The notes under the pieces are model-generated. The model saw only the letters and a program-made list of their open reading frames with translations. It was not told where the DNA came from and did no database searches. Shown here one piece after another: positions 40,477 through 46,851 of a stretch of DNA of 46,851 nt. How positions within the stretch are numbered: position 1 is the first letter of the stretch; every line of letters begins with the position of its first letter. The position numbers were made by a program, and so were the translations under genes. The stretch lies in NCBI GenBank assembly GCA_017446845.1, contig JAFSOQ010000131.1, positions 1 to 46,851 of the forward strand, written 5' to 3'. Origin of the DNA: Selenomonadaceae bacterium. GTDB lineage: Bacteria; Bacillota; Negativicutes; Selenomonadales; Selenomonadaceae.

Positions 40477-40932
40477 TCAACACGTCCGAACTTTGGCAAA
40501 AAATTTTTTCATAAGTTCGCGGCAATCTTCTTCCAATACGCCCGCCGTCACCAAAAGTTGATGATTGAGCGCGGGATTGTTCACGACGTTAAAAATTGAT
40601 TCAGCCGCCCCGAATTTTGAATCAGTCGCGCCGTAGACCAATCTTTTAACTCTGCACAAAACCAACGCGCCTGCACACATCGCGCAAGGCTCGACCGTGG
40701 AATAAAGCGTGCAGTTCGATAATCGCCGTCGATTTAAAATTTTACTTGCCGCCCGCAATGTCAAAATTTCGGCGTGAGCAGTCGCGTCGTTTAGCTGTTC
40801 AATCCGATTGTGTTCGCCGGAAATCAAAATGCCGTCCTCGTCAATGAGAACGGCACCTATCGGAACTTCGTTTTCGTGATACGCCCTCAACGCTTCCTCC
40901 AGCGCGAGGCTCATAAAATTTTTATCGGTCAT
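40477..40932 (-). CDS. tadA: tRNA-specific adenosine deaminase
   Basis: 151 residues, SD 'ttggaggattgattc'. Cytidine-deaminase fold with 'HAEILTLRAA' (zinc His and catalytic Glu) and 'PCAMCAGALVLCRVKRLVYG' (two zinc Cys). 'ATDSKFGAAES' and the 'ALEEALRAYHENEVPIGAVL' start are TadA-specific. It turns A34 into inosine in tRNA-Arg(ACG), an essential step. Confidence 0.94.
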   Translation of the reverse strand: MTDKNFMSLALEEALRAYHENEVPIGAVLIDEDGILISGEHNRIEQLNDATAHAEILTLRAASKILNRRRLSNCTLYSTVEPCAMCAGALVLCRVKRLVYGATDSKFGAAESIFNVVNNPALNHQLLVTAGVLEEDCRELMKKFFAKVRTC

Positions 40933-40953
40933 GAATCAATCCTCCAAAATTTT

Positions 40954-41220
40954 TCAATACGCAAGCAACATATCCAGACTTAAGCCGCTGGCGTAGAATA
41001 ACGAATGCGTCCCGCAACTTGTCAGCTCCAAATTGTAAGCTTCAGGGACTTCGACTTTTTTGACGGGTGCTGCTTTTTTATTCATTACGCGCCGCAATTC
41101 TTCGGCGAAACTGTTCGTTTCCTCTCGGCGTCCGCGTCCGCTGTTGAAACGGTGTTTGTTGTCGTGAGCGACGCCGTTGACGCGAGCAACCCGTGCAATT
41201 TTTTCAACTCTTTCTGTCAT
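40954..41220 (-). CDS. Small hypothetical protein upstream of tadA
   Basis: 88 residues from the ATG at 41220, chosen for its SD 'ccaaggaggagagcaaa'. The N-terminal 60 residues are basic ('RVEKIARVARVNGVAHDNKH', 'RGRREETNSFAEELRRVMNK'); the end 'NLELTSCGTHSLFYASGLSL' is hydrophobic. No family is recognised. It is co-directional with tadA, 22 bases before it. Confidence 0.6.
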   Translation of the reverse strand: MTERVEKIARVARVNGVAHDNKHRFNSGRGRREETNSFAEELRRVMNKKAAPVKKVEVPEAYNLELTSCGTHSLFYASGLSLDMLLAY

Positions 41221-41297
41221 TTTGCTCTCCTCCTTGGAAAACTTTTGTTCGCGTCCTTCAACAACATTATCGTTTAAAATTATCACCTCCTTAAATC

Positions 41298-41333
41298 AAA
41301 AAGAACTCCGCCTTTTACGGCAGAGTTCCTTTT
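41298..41333 (-). terminator. Bidirectional terminator after mdh
   Basis: GAACTCCGCC (41303-41312) pairs with GGCAGAGTTC (41319-41328), loop TTTTAC, with T5 on the plus side and T5 on the minus side. It ends the mdh transcript 28 bases after the stop. Confidence 0.88.
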
Positions 41334-41356
41334 TAATTTTCAGTGTTAAGTTTAAA

Positions 41357-42307
41357 TTATTCGAGTGCGCCGGCAATTTTGCTGTTGACTTCACGAGCCG
41401 CCGCGACGCTTTCAGCGAATTTTGCTTTTTCAGCGTCGGAGAATTCGACTTCGACGATTTTTTCAATGCCGTTCTTGCCGAGGATAACGGGAACGCCAAT
41501 GCAGAGATCTTTTTCGCCGTATTCGCCGTCGAGATAGACGCAGCAAGGAATGAGTTTCTTGGCGTCAAGAGCAATCGCTTCGACGAGAGCCGCAGCCGCC
41601 GCGCCCGGTGCATACCAAGCTGAAGTTCCCAAAAGTTTCGTGCAAGTTGCGCCGCCGACTTTGGTTGCCTCGACAGCTTTTTGAATTGCCTCTTCGCTGA
41701 GGAATTGGGTAACGGGAATGCCGCGATAAGTTGCGAGACTGACGAGCGGAACCATAGTTTTATCAGCGTGTCCGCCGACAACCATGCCGTCAATATCGGT
41801 CGGCGTTGCGGGATAGCCGGCTTCTTTAAGAGCTTCGGCAAGATAGTAACGGAATCTGCTGCTGTCGAGCATACCGCCCTGCCCGATTATGCGATTGCGC
41901 GGGAGTTTCGTATCTTTGAGCGTGAGATAAGTCATCGCGTCCATAGGATTGGAAACGATAATCAAAATTGCGTCGGGCGAATGTTGGAGAATTTGATCGA
42001 CAACACTCTTGACGATTTTTGCGTTGGTGCCGATGAGTTGTTCACGGGTCATGCCGGGTTTGCGCGGAATGCCGCTGGTGACAACAACGACTTGCGAGCC
42101 TGCCGTCGCCGCATAATCATTGGTCACGCCGACAACCGTCGTATCAAAGTTGAGCATGTGCGAAGTCTGCATAATGTCCATTGCTTTGCCTTCGGAGAGT
42201 CCCTCTTTGATGTCGATAAGGACGACTTCGCTGGCAAAACCTTTGGTCGCGAGGACGTTCGCCACGGTCGCGCCGACATTACCCGAACCAACTACAGTTA
42301 CTTTCAT
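41357..42307 (-). CDS. mdh: Malate dehydrogenase (LDH-like type)
   Basis: 316 residues. NAD-binding 'VVGSGNVGATVANVLATKG' and 'VVLIDIKEGLSEGKAMDI'. The mobile-loop motif 'IPRKPGMTRE' has Arg where lactate dehydrogenases have Gln, which sets malate specificity. 'VSNPMDAMTYL' holds the Asp-Arg relay region and 'GGHADKTMVPL' the catalytic His. It interconverts oxaloacetate and malate, an early step of the fumarate-succinate route to propionate. SD is 'gaggaggcaatttta'. Confidence 0.92.
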   Translation of the reverse strand: MKVTVVGSGNVGATVANVLATKGFASEVVLIDIKEGLSEGKAMDIMQTSHMLNFDTTVVGVTNDYAATAGSQVVVVTSGIPRKPGMTREQLIGTNAKIVKSVVDQILQHSPDAILIIVSNPMDAMTYLTLKDTKLPRNRIIGQGGMLDSSRFRYYLAEALKEAGYPATPTDIDGMVVGGHADKTMVPLVSLATYRGIPVTQFLSEEAIQKAVEATKVGGATCTKLLGTSAWYAPGAAAAALVEAIALDAKKLIPCCVYLDGEYGEKDLCIGVPVILGKNGIEKIVEVEFSDAEKAKFAESVAAAREVNSKIAGALE

Positions 42308-42388
42308 TTAAAATTGCCTCCTCAAAAAATTTACTGCACTTATTGTAACATAACCGATTATAATTTGCTACAGGTTGAGAAAAAATTT

Positions 42389-42550
42389 TTACTCGTCGAT
42401 TTTTGAAAAGTCATCTTTGCCGACGCCGCACAACGGACAAACAAAATCTTCCGGCAAGTCTTCGAACTTCACGCCGGGTTCCAGTCCGTTATCGACGTCG
42501 CCTTTTTCTTCGTCGTACTCGTAGCCGCAAATGTTGCAAACCCATTTCAT
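42389..42550 (-). CDS. Rubredoxin
   Basis: 53 residues from the ATG at 42550 (SD 'ttggaggcgaacgct'). Two CxxC knuckles, '[15 protein letters not shown]' and '[14 protein letters not shown]', plus '[12 protein letters not shown]' match rubredoxin along its whole length. It carries one electron on a single Fe in oxidative-stress and related reactions of anaerobes. The partner is not encoded beside it. Confidence 0.95.
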   Translation of the reverse strand: MKWVCNICGYEYDEEKGDVDNGLEPGVKFEDLPEDFVCPLCGVGKDDFSKIDE

Positions 42551-42604
42551 AGCGTTCGCCTCCAAAATTTTTTCTTTGATTATATCACGCACCAAAAATT
42601 TTTC

Positions 42605-42638
42605 AATAAAAAATCCCGCCGATAAATTTCACGACGGG
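42605..42638 (-). terminator. Minus-strand terminator upstream of rubredoxin
   Basis: On the minus strand CCCGTCG pairs with CGGCGGG (one G-U), loop of 10, followed by A and T6. It separates rubredoxin from the decayed gene at 42788. Confidence 0.72.
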
Positions 42639-42787
42639 AAAAAATTTTTATCAACGAGACTTTTTAAAATAGTGACAGTGAAAAAGTATGACACGTGCAA
42701 TCTCTGCCGCAAAAACACGTTGCAACAATTTTTTTGAGCATAATGGATCTGACCAAAAACTTCATAATGAATTACTCCAAAAAATTT

Positions 42788-42970
42788 TTATGTGCGAATC
42801 GTCTCGCCGACTGTCGAATCGGCGGCAATTTTACACTTGCCCGCAACGAATAATTTTTCAATCGCGCAATTTGAGTCGATTAAAGCATCTTTGCACCTGA
42901 TAACGTCGAAATTTTTTTCTCGGAATAAACTGCTGTTGACATCAAAACTTAAGAATGGGTAATATTAGGC
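42788..42970 (-). pseudogene. Start-less 3' fragment of an unrecognised gene
   Basis: A minus-strand frame reads 'NFDVIRCKDALIDSNCAIEK' then 'LFVAGKCKIAADSTVGETIR' and stops at 42788. It has no start codon or SD. The '(E)KLFVAGKCKI' pattern looks like the last turns of a beta-helical or bactofilin-like protein. It fits a truncated gene, and the rest of 42640-43112 shows nothing else except the promoter at 42936. Confidence 0.35.
42936..42965 (+). promoter_or_regulatory. Promoter of the SNF2 helicase gene
   Basis: -35 TTGACA (42936-42941), 18-base spacer, -10 TAATAT (42960-42965). It leaves a leader of about 140 bases before the ATG at 43113. Confidence 0.7.
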
Positions 42971-43112
42971 AGCTTATTAAGAAAAAGATGGGGAGAGAAT
43001 TCTCTATCAAAGATTTTCACATTGAGACCAAAAGTATTTGCGAAAATAAGTGACCGATTACTATAATCAGTTTATGATTAACGTTGAAGAATTCAATCAA
43101 TAGAGGCGTATT

Positions 43113-45725
43113 ATGGTTTACAAGAAGTTAGAAATTATTTTTTCAAGAAAGTCTTTTTACGTTGACGAGGTCGGCGCAAACAATTTTGATAATTTGGATA
43201 AAATAAGGTTTAAAAATTTTCTCACGGATAAATTTCAAGCATTGTACGATTTAAGTTTCGACAATGTTTACAAAGACGAGAGTCCTTCTTTCAGATTTTT
43301 GCATTTCTTGTCGGAAAATTTTTTGGAAATTTTAACTGCGCGTCCCGAACTTGAAATTGCTCGTGAAAATTTATCGGTCACTATCGACGAGACAACTAAA
43401 GCGCGCTTATTAAATGCTGTTCCCTTTGCGCTCGGCTCGGAATATATTGACGGCGATTGGCTGGACGAAATTTTTGACAAATGGATAGAAATTTTCCGTC
43501 GCGAAATTGCTCAACATATTGGAACTGTTATAAAGTATCTTTCGGAAAAACGCCAAGACTTAAAAGTTGCCGAAAGAGTTTTTTTTCATCTGGTGGAGAA
43601 AAAAGGCGATTATGTATATCCCTTTGCATTTCTCGCGACTTACGCGACTAAAGACGCTGACGGGAAAATCAGACATATGCCGTTGATTCACGCTCTGCAA
43701 GAATTTAAAGGCGACAGACAAAAACTCATCACGCTTTTGAGTTGCTTGAACAGGGCGGCAGATGTTTCGCCTTTAATAAATGAATTCGTCGACAGTGGAG
43801 AAATGTTTCACCCTTTGCAACTGACGATAAATGAAGCTTTTGAAATTTTGAAGTCCATACCTCTGCTCGAAGAACAGGGAATTTTATGCCGAATACCAAA
43901 TTGGTGGAAACGTCGTTCGGCGTCATCTGTTCGGTTGTCTGTAAAATTTGTGCAGGAATCGGAATCACTGCCGGGATTAAACTCCGTCATAAAAATGCAA
44001 CCCGAGCTTACAGTTGACGGCGTGGCTTTAACAAAAGAAGAAATCAACCGACTTTTAACGGAAACGGCAGGTCTGGCGCAGATTAAAGGCAAATGGATTG
44101 AAGTCGACAAGAAAAAGCTGCAGGAACTCCTTGAGAAGATGAATAAAATCGGCGGAGATATTTCTTTCCTCGAAGCTTTGAGATTAGAAAGCCGCTCGGA
44201 AAGTTCTTTCGACGATTCGGACGAAGATTTAGTCTACACGAACGACAATCGGCTCGCAGAACTCATGAAAAAAATTCGCTGTCCTGAAATTATCGACAAA
44301 CCGAAAATTCCCGCGACCGTTCATGCCGACTTGCGACCTTATCAAAAAATCGGTTATGCCTGGTTGCGCACAATGGCTGATTTAAAATTAGGTTCATGCC
44401 TCGCCGATGACATGGGACTTGGAAAAACTCTGCAGGTTTTAACTTTCCTTGACGACCTGCGTACCAAAAAAGATGATGCAAAAACTTTATTAATCGTTCC
44501 CGCGTCGCTCCTCGGCAACTGGGAAAAAGAAATTGCGCGATTCACTCCCGAAATTAAGTTGAAAATTTTGCACGGCAAGACCGGTAAAAAATTGACCGAA
44601 GAACTCCGCAAAGAAATTTCTTTCTTAACAATCACGACTTACACAATGGCGGCGAAAATCGAAGAGCTTCAAAAATTTAATTGGGACGCAGTAATTTTGG
44701 ACGAAGCGCAGGCAATAAAAAATCCCGGCACAAAACAGACGAGGAGCATAAAAAAAATTCCCGCCACGTTGCGAATAGCTATGACGGGGACGCCTATAGA
44801 AAATAATTTATCAAATCTTTGGTCGTTGTTCGATTTTCTCAATAAAGGACTCTTGGGCAGCGCAGAGGAATTTAAACACTACGCAAACGAATTGGAGAGG
44901 AAGCCGCAGAATTATCAATACCTGAGAAAAATGATTTCGCCGTTCATTTTACGTCGACTTAAAACCGACAAGACGATTATTTCAGACTTGCCGGAAAAGT
45001 TGGAGCAAGTCAATTATGTCGAACTTGGCAAAAAGCAGGTCGTCCTTTATCGCAAGCAAGTCAGTGATTTGGAAAAACAGATTGCAAATGTTGACGGCAT
45101 TTCGCGAAAAGGTTTAATCTTGGCGACGATAACGAAGCTGAAACAAATTTGCAATCACCCCGACCAATTTTTGGGCTTAGCTTCTTACAAAGCGGCGGAG
45201 AGCGGAAAATTTGAGACCTTGCGAGAACTCTGCGAGACGATTTACGAAAAGCGCGAACGGGTTTTAATTTTTACTCAGTACAGAGAAATTACCGAATATC
45301 TTGCCGAATTCTTGAAAGAAATTTTTCACCGTGAAGGATTTGTTTTGCACGGCGGCACGAAAATCAAAAAGCGCACGGAAATGGTCGAGCAATTCAATGG
45401 GGAAAAATATATTCCTTACATGGTTTTATCCGTGAAAGCGGCGGGCGTCGGCTTAAATCTTACGGCGGCAAATCACGTTATACACTTCGACCGCTGGTGG
45501 AATCCTGCCGTTGAAAATCAAGCGACCGACCGCGCCTTCCGAATCGGACAAGAAAAAAATGTCATGGTTCATAAATTCGTTACGCGGGGAACAATCGAAG
45601 AGCGCATTAACGAACTAATCGAAAAGAAAAAATCGCTTGCCGAAAGCGTTATCGGTTCCGGCGAACAGTGGATAACCGAACTCACCGACAAAGAAATTAT
45701 TGCCATGATGAGATTGAAAATTTAA
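43113..45725 (+). CDS. SNF2-family DNA-dependent ATPase/helicase
   Basis: 870 residues. Residues 1-400 are an unassigned N-terminal region. The SNF2 core follows: 'LRPYQKIGYAWLRTMADLKL', motif I 'DDMGLGKTLQVLTFL' (Lys about 438), 'LLIVPASLLGNWEKEI', motif II 'VILDEAQAIKNPGTKQTR' (Asp about 530), 'AMTGTPIENNLSNLWSLFDF'. The second lobe has 'RVLIFTQYREITEYLAEFL', 'VKAAGVGLNLTAANHVIHFD' and motif VI 'ATDRAFRIGQEKNVMVHKF'. It remodels protein-DNA complexes using ATP. The next gene encodes its usual partner, a SWIM-finger protein. Confidence 0.92.
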   Translation: MVYKKLEIIFSRKSFYVDEVGANNFDNLDKIRFKNFLTDKFQALYDLSFDNVYKDESPSFRFLHFLSENFLEILTARPELEIARENLSVTIDETTKARLLNAVPFALGSEYIDGDWLDEIFDKWIEIFRREIAQHIGTVIKYLSEKRQDLKVAERVFFHLVEKKGDYVYPFAFLATYATKDADGKIRHMPLIHALQEFKGDRQKLITLLSCLNRAADVSPLINEFVDSGEMFHPLQLTINEAFEILKSIPLLEEQGILCRIPNWWKRRSASSVRLSVKFVQESESLPGLNSVIKMQPELTVDGVALTKEEINRLLTETAGLAQIKGKWIEVDKKKLQELLEKMNKIGGDISFLEALRLESRSESSFDDSDEDLVYTNDNRLAELMKKIRCPEIIDKPKIPATVHADLRPYQKIGYAWLRTMADLKLGSCLADDMGLGKTLQVLTFLDDLRTKKDDAKTLLIVPASLLGNWEKEIARFTPEIKLKILHGKTGKKLTEELRKEISFLTITTYTMAAKIEELQKFNWDAVILDEAQAIKNPGTKQTRSIKKIPATLRIAMTGTPIENNLSNLWSLFDFLNKGLLGSAEEFKHYANELERKPQNYQYLRKMISPFILRRLKTDKTIISDLPEKLEQVNYVELGKKQVVLYRKQVSDLEKQIANVDGISRKGLILATITKLKQICNHPDQFLGLASYKAAESGKFETLRELCETIYEKRERVLIFTQYREITEYLAEFLKEIFHREGFVLHGGTKIKKRTEMVEQFNGEKYIPYMVLSVKAAGVGLNLTAANHVIHFDRWWNPAVENQATDRAFRIGQEKNVMVHKFVTRGTIEERINELIEKKKSLAESVIGSGEQWITELTDKEIIAMMRLKI

Positions 45726-45739
45726 CGGAGGTAAAGAAC

Positions 45740-46450
45740 ATGGCGAGTTTTTACGGCTATTATGATACGCCGTCTGTCGGAGAACTTCGGCAAATGGCTA
45801 AAGAAACTTTGTCGAAAAATAAAAATTACGAGCCTGTTATCGTTGAAGGCAATTCCCGCAAAATTTGTAAGAGTTGGTGGAGCGATGCTTGGTGCCGAAA
45901 TCTTGAACGTTATGCGGATTGGGAAAACAGAATCGGACGCGGCAAAAGTTATGTACGAAACGGCAATGTCGTCGATTTGAAAATAAACGGCGGCGAAATC
46001 TATGCCAAAGTTCAAGGCAGCAGAAAAACTCCCTACACAGTAAAAATTACGATAGAGCCGATTGACGAAAAAAAACGCCGCCAAATAGAAGAACAAGCGG
46101 CAGGCAAAATTCAAAACCTTGAAGCGTTACTGAGCGGAACTTTCCCCGAAGAATTAAAAGAATTATTTTTTCAGAAGGACGGGCTGTTTCCTTCGCCGGA
46201 CGAAATTCATTTTAATTGCAGTTGTCCCGACCCGGCAATTATGTGCAAACACGTAGCCGCCGCACTTTTCGGAATCGGTGTGCGGTTGGATACCAACCCG
46301 ATATATTTTTTCCAAATGCGAGGAATAAACCCGGATGCGTTTATCGCCAAAGTTATTTCAGGAAAAGTTGAAACGATGTTAAAAAATGCTGATATTGTTA
46401 CATCGCGGGTTATTCAAGAGTCAGAAGCAGCGCAATTATTTGGGCTTTGA
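45740..46450 (+). CDS. SWIM zinc-finger protein, partner of the SNF2 ATPase
   Basis: 236 residues from the ATG at 45740 (SD 'acggaggtaaagaac'), 14 bases after the helicase stop. The opening 'KSWWSDAWCRNLERYADWEN' is typical of this group. SWIM finger: 'FNCSCPDPAIMCKHVAAALF' with CxCx(n)CxH ligands. Bacterial SWIM/SNF2 gene pairs are common; the SWIM domain probably binds DNA or the helicase. Specific role unknown. Confidence 0.88.
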   Translation: MASFYGYYDTPSVGELRQMAKETLSKNKNYEPVIVEGNSRKICKSWWSDAWCRNLERYADWENRIGRGKSYVRNGNVVDLKINGGEIYAKVQGSRKTPYTVKITIEPIDEKKRRQIEEQAAGKIQNLEALLSGTFPEELKELFFQKDGLFPSPDEIHFNCSCPDPAIMCKHVAAALFGIGVRLDTNPIYFFQMRGINPDAFIAKVISGKVETMLKNADIVTSRVIQESEAAQLFGL

Positions 46451-46473
46451 CAGTTTGAATTTACTTCATTTGC

Positions 46474-46500
46474 GCCGTCGGACGGCTCAATTTTTTTTTT
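46474..46500 (+). terminator. Terminator of the SNF2-SWIM operon
   Basis: GCCGT-CGG-ACGGC (46474-46486), then TCAA and ten T. Confidence 0.85.
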
Positions 46501-46521
46501 GCAAAAATATGCGATAAGGAA

Positions 46522-46550
46522 TTGACCAAAAAAAAAACAATTATTATAAT
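46522..46550 (+). promoter_or_regulatory. Promoter upstream of the right-edge ORF
   Basis: -35 TTGACC (46522-46527), 17-base A-rich spacer, consensus -10 TATAAT (46545-46550). Confidence 0.85.
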
Positions 46551-46597
46551 GCACAAGACGATAAAAATTTTTTTGTTCACGGAAGGAGAGAAATGTT

Positions 46598-46753
46598 ATG
46601 TATGATGATTGGAAGATAGACGAGCCGAATTTGTGGGCAGGAGGCATAAGCGACCCGAGTTATGTTCGTGGCACCGGTCAAAATCATACGGGCAACACGT
46701 CGGGCGAATACTTAGAAGATGTTTTCACAGTAGAAAAGTTGTATAATGACAGT
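46598..46753 (+). CDS. Head of a small acidic ORF that runs in frame into a transposase
   Basis: 52 codons from the ATG at 46598, SD 'ggaaggagagaaatgtt', with its own strong promoter. It reads 'MYDDWKIDEPNLWAGGISDP' and 'HTGNTSGEYLEDVFTVEKLY', a composition unlike a transposase. The frame stays open into the transposase that starts at 46754. The simplest reading is a resident gene cut by an insertion element whose left part keeps the frame; the exact junction is not visible. Confidence 0.55.
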
Positions 46754-46851
46754 ATGAAAAAAGAATACTTAGAACGAGCGAGTTATCCGACAGACTTGAC
46801 AGATGAGCAATGGGCTATCATTGCACCTTTATTTGTCGGAATGAGACAATA
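46754..46851 (+). mobile_element. IS5-family transposase, N-terminal fragment (cut by window edge)
   Basis: From ATG 46754 the frame reads 'KKEYLERASYPTDLTDEQWA' and 'IIAPLF'. 'YPTDLTDEQWAIIAPL' is the conserved start of IS5/IS1031-type transposases (DUF4096 region). A TATAAT at 46741-46747 lies just upstream. The rest of the element is beyond the window, so terminal repeats and intactness cannot be judged. Confidence 0.8.

Noticed and set aside
41220..41270. Leader peptide of about 16 codons overlapping the start of the gene before tadA
   Set aside because: Its ATG is about 18 bases from the nearest SD, too far for efficient initiation, and the peptide shows no regulatory codon pattern.

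Overview
The window reads as a chromosome segment of an anaerobic, propionate-forming member of the Negativicutes (Selenomonadaceae-like). This is inferred from gene content: a succinate-to-propionate cluster (CoA-transferase, methylmalonyl-CoA epimerase, Veillonella-type methylmalonyl-CoA decarboxylase subunits), malate dehydrogenase, rubredoxin, a siroheme-type reductase subunit, RTX surface proteins, and strong Shine-Dalgarno (SD) sites. No tRNA, rRNA or CRISPR array was found.

Layout. 1-3.5 kb: RTX exoproteins, one with an HExxH peptidase-like domain. 3.6-4.0 kb: decayed right end of an IS200/IS605-type element. 4.0-9.3 kb: propionate cluster on the + strand, including a 45-codon decarboxylase subunit. 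9.3-16.4 kb: accessory patchwork on the - strand, with three paralogous exported HAD phosphatases, a RelB/YoeB pair and an MqsR/MqsA pair. Several of these units share the same terminator-promoter-SD module, and the mqsR toxin appears to start at ATA. 16.5-24 kb: AcuB-like CBS-ACT protein, a RelE-type toxin-antitoxin pair, and a two-gene candidate defence system. The latter is a 1748-residue P-loop NTPase overlapping a 349-residue protein that ends in a HEPN-like RNxxxH motif. 24-32.5 kb: livKHMGF branched-chain amino-acid transporter, interrupted by two small paralogues, two hexapeptide acetyltransferases (one with a single in-frame TGA) and an exported HD protein. 32.5-39.3 kb: adenine deaminase, purine permease, GIY-YIG/NUMOD3/double-HTH protein, PTS EIICB and an AsrC-like iron-sulfur protein. 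39.3-39.6 kb: a compact RNA gene encoding a 28-residue hydrophobic peptide whose 5' and 3' ends are complementary, as in type I toxin mRNAs. 39.6-42.6 kb: PHP phosphatase, tadA, mdh, rubredoxin. 43.1-46.5 kb: SNF2 helicase with a SWIM-finger partner. At the right edge an IS5-type transposase begins in frame after a small ORF.

How parts fit. CoA-transferase, epimerase and decarboxylase subunits would turn succinyl-CoA into propionyl-CoA and recycle CoA to succinate. The sodium-pump beta subunit and full delta subunit are not in this cluster. Adenine deaminase plus the purine permease form a salvage pair. Four intergenic spacers carry inverted 7-bp tandem repeats, a repeat family of this genome.

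Most promising for new biology: the NTPase/HEPN-like pair, the 5'/3'-pairing small-peptide RNA, and the toxin-antitoxin/HAD cassettes. All calls come from reading the sequence; no database search was run.
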